Shown here in pieces: positions 58,410-64,000 of a stretch of 64,000 nt of DNA. Each line of letters begins with the position of its first letter. Position 1 is the stretch's first letter. A program made the position numbers and the translations under genes. The stretch covers positions 43,567 through 107,566 of the forward strand of contig JALHQC010000011.1 of the NCBI GenBank assembly GCA_022842165.1, written 5' to 3'. Below the pieces are notes generated by a model, which was not told where the DNA came from, searched no databases, and saw only the letters and a list, made by a program, of their open reading frames with translations. The stretch is from a bacterium (lineage in GTDB: Bacteria > Pseudomonadota > Alphaproteobacteria > Rhizobiales > Aestuariivirgaceae).

Positions 58410-58434
58410 TACGGAGAGTGGCTTGCTTGGTTCC
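58410..58434 (-). promoter_or_regulatory. EcfG-like promoter upstream of the DUF2231/sugar dehydrogenase unit
   Basis: On the minus strand GGAAC (58434-58430) is followed after 16 bases by CGTA (58413-58410), one mismatch from CGTT. The -10 element ends 38 bases before the DUF2231 ATG, nearly the same distance as for the opposite promoter at 58536. Confidence 0.45.
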
Positions 58435-58535
58435 ACTGCTGAACACATTTCGAGGCGAGCGTGCCGCCGGCATCCACTCCATATGCGATTGCGATCCGCA
58501 CCCATCACACCTCTCCGCCGATCCCGCGATGCTCT

Positions 58536-58560
58536 GGAACGAACTGCATCATTGAACGTT
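58536..58560 (+). promoter_or_regulatory. EcfG-type general stress promoter of the DUF3618 operon
   Basis: GGAAC (58536-58540), 16 bases, then CGTT (58557-58560) is an exact match to the EcfG consensus, 39 bases before the ATG at 58600. The -10 overlaps a short inverted repeat TGAAC-GTT-GTTCA (58553-58565), a possible operator. Confidence 0.7.
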
Positions 58561-58599
58561 GTTCATGATGGAACATCTCAAAATATCGGAGCAGCAAGC

Positions 58600-59565
58600 A
58601 TGGCCCACTACGGCAATGGAAACGGCAACGGCAGTTCGCTGTCGGACCTCGAACGTGAGGCGGAAACAACACGGGCCGAACTTGCCCAGACCGTCGATGA
58701 ACTGCAGAACCGCGTTTCGCCGCAAGCCTTGAAGCGGGACGCCAAGGACTATGCCCGCCAGACCAGCGAACAGTTCCTGCAGACGCTTGAGACACGGGCG
58801 CGGGAAAATCCGTTGGCGGCTGTCGCAGTCGCCGCTGGGCTTGCCTTCCCCTTGTGGCGCATGGCCGTTAACATGCCGGCACCCGTCTTGTTGATCGGCG
58901 CGGGCCTCGCCATGGCGCGGCGTGGGTCGTCTGGCTCCTCCGGAACGACATCGCAGTCGGCCACTTCACTTGGCGAAACTGCCGCCAACATGATTGAGGA
59001 CACGCAGTACAAGGCCTCGATGCTTGGATCGCGCGTTACGGGAGCGGTCAGCGATACTGCCGCCTCGGCTCGGCAGATGGCGGGCGATACTCTCACGGCG
59101 GTGTCCGATGCCGGTTCGCAGATCAAGCAACGCGCAGTCGATGGGTTCAGCCGCAGTTATGAGACTGTCGACCAGTCGATCAACCGCTATCCGTTGCTGG
59201 CGGGTGGTCTTGCTTTCGCGATCGGGGGTTTGATCGCAGCGTCATTGCCCGTCACGCGGTCCGAAAACCGCGTCATGGGGGGCGCCAGCGACGCTCTCAG
59301 GGATCGAGCCAAGAATATGGCGGATGAAGGTGTCGCCGCCGTCCAGTCTGCCGCGGGCGAAGTCTACGACGAAGTGTCCCGCAGCGTTGAAGAGAAAGGA
59401 TTGACGCCCGACGCCGCCCGCGGCGCTGCGCGCAGTGCAATGACGCAAGCCGGAGCGGTCATCAGCCAGACGGCCAGTTCAGGCGAAAGCTCAGACAAAA
59501 AGTCCCTGGGCAAGTCAAGCGCGCGCAAATCCCACAACCAAAACTTGGAGATCGACAATGGCTAA
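58600..59565 (+). CDS. DUF3618 domain membrane stress protein
   Basis: The 321-residue protein begins with the DUF3618 pattern (LEREAETTRAELAQTVDELQNRVSPQALKRDAKDYAR, residues about 16-52). Two hydrophobic patches (about 70-105) and a third (YPLLAGGLAFAIGGLIAASLP) follow, and the tail is Ala/Ser-rich and helical. DUF3618 proteins in rhizobia are induced by starvation and osmotic stress; their biochemical role is unknown. It is the first of four overlapping or closely spaced genes under the EcfG-type promoter. Confidence 0.85.
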   Translation: MAHYGNGNGNGSSLSDLEREAETTRAELAQTVDELQNRVSPQALKRDAKDYARQTSEQFLQTLETRARENPLAAVAVAAGLAFPLWRMAVNMPAPVLLIGAGLAMARRGSSGSSGTTSQSATSLGETAANMIEDTQYKASMLGSRVTGAVSDTAASARQMAGDTLTAVSDAGSQIKQRAVDGFSRSYETVDQSINRYPLLAGGLAFAIGGLIAASLPVTRSENRVMGGASDALRDRAKNMADEGVAAVQSAAGEVYDEVSRSVEEKGLTPDAARGAARSAMTQAGAVISQTASSGESSDKKSLGKSSARKSHNQNLEIDNG

Positions 59566-60205
59566 GAACGTTTCATCCGGCACTTCCACTGGTTCCATGT
59601 CTCCGGCATCGAGCCGGGGCGACTGGGACGACACCCCGGTATCCATGAATAGCGGAGCATCCGGTCAGGATTACTCGGGGCTTTCGAGAACGGCGTCGGA
59701 CATGGATGATTCCGCAGGCGCGGAAACGGGCAGCGGCGGCAGCAAGGGCCTGATGTCGAAAGCCAGCGAAAAGCTGATGGACGCAGCCGAACAGCAGAAG
59801 GCGGCTGGTGCAAGCTTTGTGGATGACATGGCAGGCGCCGTACGCCGAGCCGCCGGTGAACTTGATGGTCAGGTGCCGCAAGCTGCTGAATACATCCGTT
59901 ACGCCGCGGACCAGATGGAAACGATGTCAGACGCGATCCGCCGCCGGGATATGGGGCAGATGCTGTCGGAACTGCAGTCCTTTGCGCGGCAGCAGCCGAC
60001 TGCCTTCCTCGGCGCAACATTCCTTGCAGGCTTTGCCGCGGTCCGGTTCTTCAAGAGTTCTTCGGGTGCGTCGTCGGGCTCGCATGCCGCTATGCGGCCT
60101 GCTCATTCAGGGTCCGGCATGACATCGCCGTCATCCGGCATGTCGCGCTATGGCGAGTTCAGTTCGGCGCCGACTGGTTCGGCTGTCCAGTCCTCTGAGT
60201 TGTGA
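59558..60205 (+). CDS. Nutrient-deprivation-type stress protein with a membrane helix
   Basis: The 215-residue protein has a Ser/Gly-rich N-terminus (about 1-65). An amphipathic helical region (AEQQKAAGASFVDDMAGAVRRAAGELDGQVPQAAEYIRYAADQMETMSDAIRRRDMG) precedes one hydrophobic segment (AFLGATFLAGFAAVRFF), and a Ser/Gly-rich tail follows. This helical plus single-anchor form matches proteins annotated as nutrient-deprivation induced in rhizobia. It overlaps the DUF3618 gene by eight bases. No enzymatic motif is seen. Confidence 0.72.
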   Translation: MAKNVSSGTSTGSMSPASSRGDWDDTPVSMNSGASGQDYSGLSRTASDMDDSAGAETGSGGSKGLMSKASEKLMDAAEQQKAAGASFVDDMAGAVRRAAGELDGQVPQAAEYIRYAADQMETMSDAIRRRDMGQMLSELQSFARQQPTAFLGATFLAGFAAVRFFKSSSGASSGSHAAMRPAHSGSGMTSPSSGMSRYGEFSSAPTGSAVQSSEL

Positions 60206-60212
60206 GGTCAGC

Positions 60213-60620
60213 ATGTCTTCATATTCGGATGACCGCAGGCTGGACGAGAAGCCGGTATCGGGCCTGATCTCGGATGCGCTCTCGCAGTTCTCCCGGTTGA
60301 TGCGCAACGAATTTGCGCTGGCGAGGGCTGAACTTGTGGACAAGGGCCAGATCGCCGCCCGTGGCATGACCATGATCGCGATCGGCGCGGTTCTGGCTAT
60401 CCCGAGCATCACCCTTCTCTTGATTTCCCTTGCGACGCTGATGATGGAGATGGGCATGCGTCCGTCTGTCTCCTATCTGCTCTCCGGTTTGCTGGCGCTC
60501 GTGGTGGGCGGCATTCTCGCCTGGAGCGGCATGGCCAACCTGAAGGGCAACAAGCTGGTGCCCAAACGCACGATCGGGCAGTTCCAGCAAGATGTTGCAA
60601 CTGCAAAGGAGCATATGTGA
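60213..60620 (+). CDS. Phage-holin-like superfamily membrane protein (YqjE type)
   Basis: The 135-residue protein has a helical N-terminus (PVSGLISDALSQFSRLMRNEFALARAELVDKG) and two hydrophobic helices (MTMIAIGAVLAIPSITLLLISLATLMM and VSYLLSGLLALVVGGILAWSGMANL). This is the pattern of the Actinobacteriophage holin / YqjE superfamily found in non-phage stress operons. It is not part of a prophage here. It follows the previous gene by seven bases with a good GTGAGG site. Confidence 0.87.
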   Translation: MSSYSDDRRLDEKPVSGLISDALSQFSRLMRNEFALARAELVDKGQIAARGMTMIAIGAVLAIPSITLLLISLATLMMEMGMRPSVSYLLSGLLALVVGGILAWSGMANLKGNKLVPKRTIGQFQQDVATAKEHM

Positions 60621-60621
60621 G

Positions 60622-61389
60622 ATGAGCAACGTGACCGAGTTTGGCTTGCGCGATGAAGATCGAATGACGATGCGGCAGGGCCAGGGCTATTCCCGGCGGC
60701 GTGGCGATTTCCTGGATGACCTGAACGAAGCCATCAGGGCCAACCCTTTGCCTGCGGCATTGATCGGGATGGGCGTTTTGTGGATGTTCGCCGGCGGAAA
60801 CAAGACCAGCGTTTCGGACGCTGTGACGAGCCGCGCACCTCGCCGTGCGGCAAAGTCGATCATCCGTGGCGCCGAAAAGGCCGGAGAGTCGGTCATGCAC
60901 GGGGCCTCCGAGGTCGGTTCCACGGTCACCGGTGCGGCCTACAGCGCAGCGGATGGCGTAAAGCGGGCTGCCAGCACGGTTGGCCAGGCCATGACACCGT
61001 CATCGTTCCGCGGGCGTTCAGGTGACGGGTCTCATGATGGCGGCGACCCTGACTTGGGCTCCATGTATGGCCATTCCGACGATCAGGCATCAACGCGTTC
61101 GATGGCAAGCGGGGTCCAGAACGGTATCTCTGAATTGATGAACGACCGTCCGTTGCTGCTGGGCGCTCTCGGCCTCGCACTTGGTGCAGGCATTGCGGCA
61201 TCGATGCCGGTAAGCGCTGCCGAGCGGAAGATGATGGGAAAAGCCAGCGGCATGGTGCAGGACAAGGTATCGGACGTCGCGGGGCAGGTGAAGGAGATGG
61301 CTTCCGCCGCCATCGACGAGACGCAATCGCACGTGAGCGGCAACGGCGCATCGCCTGATGCATCTGCCCAAGGCGCCTCAAAGTTCTAG
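60622..61389 (+). CDS. DUF3618-like membrane protein of the stress operon
   Basis: The 255-residue protein has an N-terminal GDFLDDLNEAIRANPLPAALIGMGVLWMFAGG segment with one hydrophobic helix. A Ser/Ala/Gly-rich middle and a second hydrophobic stretch (RPLLLGALGLALGAGIAASMPVSAAERKMMGKASGMVQDKVSDVAGQVKEMASAAIDE) follow. The last part is like the C-terminal half of the DUF3618 protein upstream (ASLPVTRSENRVMGGASD...), so the two genes may be distant paralogs. It starts one base after the holin-like gene stop. Confidence 0.72.
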   Translation: MSNVTEFGLRDEDRMTMRQGQGYSRRRGDFLDDLNEAIRANPLPAALIGMGVLWMFAGGNKTSVSDAVTSRAPRRAAKSIIRGAEKAGESVMHGASEVGSTVTGAAYSAADGVKRAASTVGQAMTPSSFRGRSGDGSHDGGDPDLGSMYGHSDDQASTRSMASGVQNGISELMNDRPLLLGALGLALGAGIAASMPVSAAERKMMGKASGMVQDKVSDVAGQVKEMASAAIDETQSHVSGNGASPDASAQGASKF

Positions 61390-61407
61390 AAAACAAGGGC
61401 TATTGTG

Positions 61408-61440
61408 GTGAGGCATCATCGGCTGGTGATGCCTCACTTC
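61408..61440. terminator. Bidirectional terminator between the stress operon and lysR
   Basis: A perfect 11-base stem (GTGAGGCATCA with TGATGCCTCAC) around an eight-base loop spans 61408-61437. It is followed by a modestly T-rich stretch (TTCCATTTTA). It lies between two convergent genes, 19 bases after the last stress gene and 13 before lysR. Confidence 0.65.
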
Positions 61441-61449
61441 CATTTTAGC

Positions 61450-62358
61450 TCAACTGCCCGCGCCACCGAACGACAGGCTCATGAATTCATGAAACGTTCG
61501 TGTTGCCGGGGCTTGCTGTTCCGTGTGGTTCCAGGCAATGCCGACATCCATCGTCGGGATCTCGGCCATCACATTCCGCAATTCGATCCTCTGACCTTCG
61601 AGCGACCATGGCCGGTAGACCATATCGGAGAGAATCGTAATCCCCATCCCGTCGGCCACCAGGCTGCGCACGGCTTCCACCGATGATGTCTTGAAGACGA
61701 TGTTGGGGCGGAGGCCGGTGGGCTTCCAGTACCGCGATGCCGTCTGATTGGCTTCGTCGACCGTCAGCATCACGTAGTTTTCCCTGGCGATCAGGTCGAG
61801 CGTGATTGTCTCCGCCGAAAGCAGAGGGTGCTCGACCGGCAGCCACAGCCGTCGACGCGAGCGGATCAGCGTTTCGTAGGCCAGCCGTTTCTTGTCGGCG
61901 AGGTTCGAAACCAGCATGACCGCAAGGTCGAGCGTTCGGTCCTTCAATCCGGCCTCGATAGCATTGCGCGGCAGTTCGTAAAGTTCCGCCTTGATGCGCG
62001 GATAGCTGCGGGCGAAGCGCGTGAAGTGGCGCGGCAGGAAATAGCCCGCCACTGTGTAGCTTACCCCGATCCGCACCGTGCCGCTGATGGCGCTGTCTTC
62101 CGTCAAGGGCGCATGCTGGGCGGCGTTGACGGCGGCCATGATGTTCCGCGCATGCTGCAGGAACCGTGCGCCCTCCGCCGTCAGGGATACCCCCGATGGT
62201 AGGCGCTTGAAGAGGGCCACGCCAAGATCATCCTCAAGCTGCCGGATGGAGGCGGTGACGGCCGATTGCGAGACGTTCAGCGCCATGGCTGCCTGGCTGA
62301 CCTGGCCGGCATCCGCCGTAGCGATGAAATAGCGCACCTGCCGGATGGAGAGCGTCAA
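61450..62358 (-). CDS. LysR family transcriptional regulator
   Basis: The 302-residue protein has an N-terminal winged-helix domain (MTLSIRQVRYFIATADAGQVSQAAMALNVSQSAVTASIRQLEDDLGVALFKRLPSGVSLTAEGARFLQHA). A periplasmic-binding-protein-like effector domain follows (ISGTVRIGVSYTVAGYFLPRHFTRFARSYPRIKAELYE). It is divergent from pxpA and, as LysR regulators usually do, probably controls the divergent oxoproline operon in response to its substrate. The spacer contains two copies of TCTGATTT 30 bases apart. Confidence 0.92.
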   Translation of the reverse strand: MTLSIRQVRYFIATADAGQVSQAAMALNVSQSAVTASIRQLEDDLGVALFKRLPSGVSLTAEGARFLQHARNIMAAVNAAQHAPLTEDSAISGTVRIGVSYTVAGYFLPRHFTRFARSYPRIKAELYELPRNAIEAGLKDRTLDLAVMLVSNLADKKRLAYETLIRSRRRLWLPVEHPLLSAETITLDLIARENYVMLTVDEANQTASRYWKPTGLRPNIVFKTSSVEAVRSLVADGMGITILSDMVYRPWSLEGQRIELRNVMAEIPTMDVGIAWNHTEQQAPATRTFHEFMSLSFGGAGS

Positions 62359-62360
62359 TA

Positions 62361-62398
62361 TCTGATTTCCTGATACCGCAATGCAGTTTTTCTGATTT
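62361..62398. promoter_or_regulatory. Paired TCTGATTT repeats in the lysR-pxpA spacer
   Basis: TCTGATTT occurs at 62361-62368 and 62391-62398, exactly 30 bases apart, close to three helical turns, on the same strand. They lie just upstream of the lysR start and about 75 bases before pxpA, where a LysR tetramer would bind. Binding is inferred from position only. Confidence 0.4.
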
Positions 62399-62473
62399 TA
62401 CAATATTCGGGCAGTGCCGCAAGAATTGTGTCAACAAGAGCGCAGAGCGCGGTTCCAGGGCAGGGAGGTGCAG

Positions 62474-63202
62474 ATGACACTGATCAACTGTGACATGGGC
62501 GAGGCATTTGGCCTCTACAAAATGGGCGACGATGCGGGGCTGATGCCGCTGATCGATGTGGCCAACGTGGCCTGCGGCTTCCACGCCTCGGATTTCAACC
62601 ACATGCGGAAAACCGTGCAGCTTGCCAAGAAGCATGGCGTGAAGGTGGGGGCCCACCCCTCGCTTCCCGACCTGCAGGGCTTCGGCCGCCGCGAAATGAA
62701 GATCGGCCGCGAGGAACTCGCCAACTGCATCATCTATCAGGTCGGAGCGCTGAAAGGCTTTCTCGACGCCGAGGGCATGGTGCTGAACCACATCAAGCCG
62801 CATGGCTCGCTCTATGGCATGGCGGCGCGGATGGAGGAGATGGCGCACGCCGTCTGCGATGCGGCGGATGTGTTCAAGGTACCGCTGATGGGCATGATCA
62901 ACACGGTCCACGAGAAGGTCTACCCCGCGCGCGGGCACAGGTTCATCGCCGAGTTCTATGCCGACCTCGACTATCGCGACGATGGCAGCCTGATCATCAC
63001 CATGGAGCATGACGCGAAGGACCCGCTGGCCGCCGCCGCACTCTGCGTGCGCGCGATCCGCGAAGGGAAGGTCAAGGGCACCGGCGGCAAGGACGTGGAC
63101 GTCCGCGCCGATGCCATCTGCGTTCATTCCGACACGCCGAACGCGGTGGAGATCGCCCACGCCGTGCGCGAGGCCGTAAGACCTTATCTCGACGCCGCCT
63201 GA
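62474..63202 (+). CDS. pxpA: 5-oxoprolinase subunit A (LamB/YcsF family)
   Basis: The 242-residue cytoplasmic protein shows the YcsF pattern: LINCDMGEAFGLYKMGDDAGLMPLIDVANVACGFHASDF, KKHGVKVGAHPSLPDLQGFGRREM, GMVLNHIKPHGSLYGMA and the late DVRADAICVHSDTPNAV. PxpA works with PxpB and PxpC to open 5-oxoproline to glutamate using ATP. The start at 62474 gives the family N-terminus MTLINCDMGEA. The next two genes encode a biotin carrier and a biotin carboxylase, unlike the classical pxpABC operon. Confidence 0.92.
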   Translation: MTLINCDMGEAFGLYKMGDDAGLMPLIDVANVACGFHASDFNHMRKTVQLAKKHGVKVGAHPSLPDLQGFGRREMKIGREELANCIIYQVGALKGFLDAEGMVLNHIKPHGSLYGMAARMEEMAHAVCDAADVFKVPLMGMINTVHEKVYPARGHRFIAEFYADLDYRDDGSLIITMEHDAKDPLAAAALCVRAIREGKVKGTGGKDVDVRADAICVHSDTPNAVEIAHAVREAVRPYLDAA

Positions 63203-63223
63203 ATTCTTCACGAGGACATTGCC

Positions 63224-63454
63224 ATGGCCCAGTTGCTTTCGCCCCTTCCCGGAACCTTCTACCGGCGCCCCGCGCCCGACAAGCCAAGCTACAAGGAAGA
63301 CGGCGACAGCGTGAATGAGGGCGAGGTAGTCGGCCTGATCGAGGTGATGAAATCCTTCAACGAGGTGAAGGCCGATAGTTCCGGCAAGATCACCTTCGTG
63401 GCTGAGAACGAGGAACCGGTGATGGCGGGCCAGGTTCTGGCCGAGATCGGCTGA
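63224..63454 (+). CDS. Small biotin carboxyl carrier protein
   Basis: The 76-residue protein is a single biotinyl/lipoyl domain: [19 protein letters not shown] at the start, [32 protein letters not shown] with the biotin lysine K43 in EVMKSF, and [13 protein letters not shown] at the end. It lacks the Pro/Ala-rich linker of the normal AccB. It starts 21 bases after pxpA and ends two bases before the biotin carboxylase start, so the three genes are probably cotranscribed and the proteins act as a biotin-dependent complex. Confidence 0.88.
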   Translation: MAQLLSPLPGTFYRRPAPDKPSYKEDGDSVNEGEVVGLIEVMKSFNEVKADSSGKITFVAENEEPVMAGQVLAEIG

Positions 63455-63456
63455 CC

Positions 63457-64000
63457 ATGGCGATCACCAAGCTCCTGATCGCCAATCGGGGTGAGATCGC
63501 AGTCCGCATCATCCGCGCCGCGAAGGAACTTGGGATCCGCACCGTCCAGGTGCATTCGGCGGCAGACGCTGACTCGCTGGCCGTGAAGATGGCAGACGAA
63601 GCGGTGAACATTGGCCCCCCGCATGCCGCGAAATCCTACTTGAACATCGAGAATATCCTGAAGGCCGCGAAGGACTCTGGCGCTGATGCCGTCCACCCGG
63701 GCTACGGCTTCCTCGCCGAGAACGCCGGCTTCGCCGATGCGGTGGAAGCGGTGGGCCTGATCTTCGTCGGGCCCAAGGGTGACGCGATCCGCGTGATGGG
63801 CGACAAGGTGGCGGCACGCGTCGCAGCGGAGGCCGCCGGCGTTCCCGTGGTGCCCGGTTCCGATGGCCGCATCGACGATCCCGAACAGGCAAAGGCCATT
63901 GCGCTCGCCATTGGCTTCCCGGTGATGATCAAGGCTGCGGCGGGCGGCGGCGGACGCGGCATCCGCATTGCGCACGACATGGGCGAAGATCGGAAGAGCA
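63457..64000 (+). CDS. Biotin carboxylase subunit, N-terminal part (cut by window edge)
   Basis: The visible 181 residues are the N-terminal half of an AccC-like biotin carboxylase: [60 protein letters not shown] and the ATP-grasp glycine loop [15 protein letters not shown]. It would carboxylate the biotin on the small carrier protein. Whether it belongs to fatty acid synthesis or to the oxoproline pathway depends on what follows the window; the link to pxpA points to the latter. The last 14 bases match an Illumina adapter, so the final four or five residues (after HDMGE) may be artificial. Confidence 0.9.
   Translation, partial: MAITKLLIANRGEIAVRIIRAAKELGIRTVQVHSAADADSLAVKMADEAVNIGPPHAAKSYLNIENILKAAKDSGADAVHPGYGFLAENAGFADAVEAVGLIFVGPKGDAIRVMGDKVAARVAAEAAGVPVVPGSDGRIDDPEQAKAIALAIGFPVMIKAAAGGGGRGIRIAHDMGEDRKS

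Noticed and set aside
60213..60620. Holin-like gene as evidence of a prophage
   Set aside because: No other phage gene, integrase or attachment repeat is nearby. The holin-like superfamily occurs widely in chromosomal stress operons with DUF3618 proteins.

Overview
The window is a gene-dense, GC-rich stretch of a chromosome from an alphaproteobacterium, most likely a member of the Hyphomicrobiales (Rhizobiales). Evidence for this is the run ppiD-trpE-trpG-trpD-trpC-moaC-moeA-lexA, the tpiA/secG/pyrG/kdsA/eno neighbourhood, a DUF3618/holin-like stress operon, and promoters with the shape of EcfG general-stress sigma sites. I see no insertion sequence, prophage, CRISPR array or rRNA. One tRNA gene (Lys, UUU) is present. 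The first gene is cut by the left edge and the last by the right edge. The final 14 bases are identical to the start of the standard Illumina adapter, so the right edge may be a contig end with untrimmed adapter.

Layout. 0-5.3 kb: end of an M20 amidohydrolase, a 992-residue fusion of a phosphoserine-aminotransferase-like and a 2-hydroxyacid-dehydrogenase module, a Sel1-repeat protein and a Pro/Ala-rich protein. 5.3-10 kb: tRNA-Lys, then glmU-glmS (UDP-GlcNAc precursors) and a Tet-type MFS exporter. 10-13.4 kb: HspQ, an AEC permease, a UbiH-type hydroxylase and a GST. 13.5-21.8 kb: one long minus-strand operon for folding (ppiD), tryptophan (trpEGDC), molybdenum cofactor (moaC, moeA) and SOS control (lexA). 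21.9-35.3 kb: plus-strand housekeeping genes (tpiA, secG, pyrG, kdsA, eno) interleaved with two MscS channels and small enzymes. A parS-like centromere site lies upstream of eno. 35.3-39.8 kb: a minus-strand catabolic-looking cluster (DenD-like dehydrogenase, Ldh-family oxidoreductase, HD protein, two DMT permeases). 39.9-43.6 kb: type I secretion ATPase and adaptor plus a small YPDV-repeat protein. 43.7-51 kb: a secreted lipase, a proline-iminopeptidase-like hydrolase, dapF and a complete polyamine-type ABC importer. 51-61.4 kb: a caa3-type oxidase operon (coxB, a coxA/coxC fusion, a small membrane protein, ctaG), cytochrome b561, a PQQ-type sugar dehydrogenase, a DUF2231 protein and a four-gene membrane stress operon. 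61.4-64 kb: a LysR regulator divergent from pxpA, a biotin carrier and a biotin carboxylase.

The most unusual unit is the 51-61.4 kb block. All four outward-facing transcription units there start behind sequences that match, exactly or with one mismatch, the GGAAC-N16-CGTT form of EcfG promoters. This suggests that a terminal oxidase, electron-donating enzymes and envelope proteins are co-induced as a general stress module. Other points worth following are the biotin-coupled 5-oxoprolinase locus, the aminotransferase-dehydrogenase fusion, the parS-like site and a palindrome-rich intergenic spacer at 11.43-11.52 kb.
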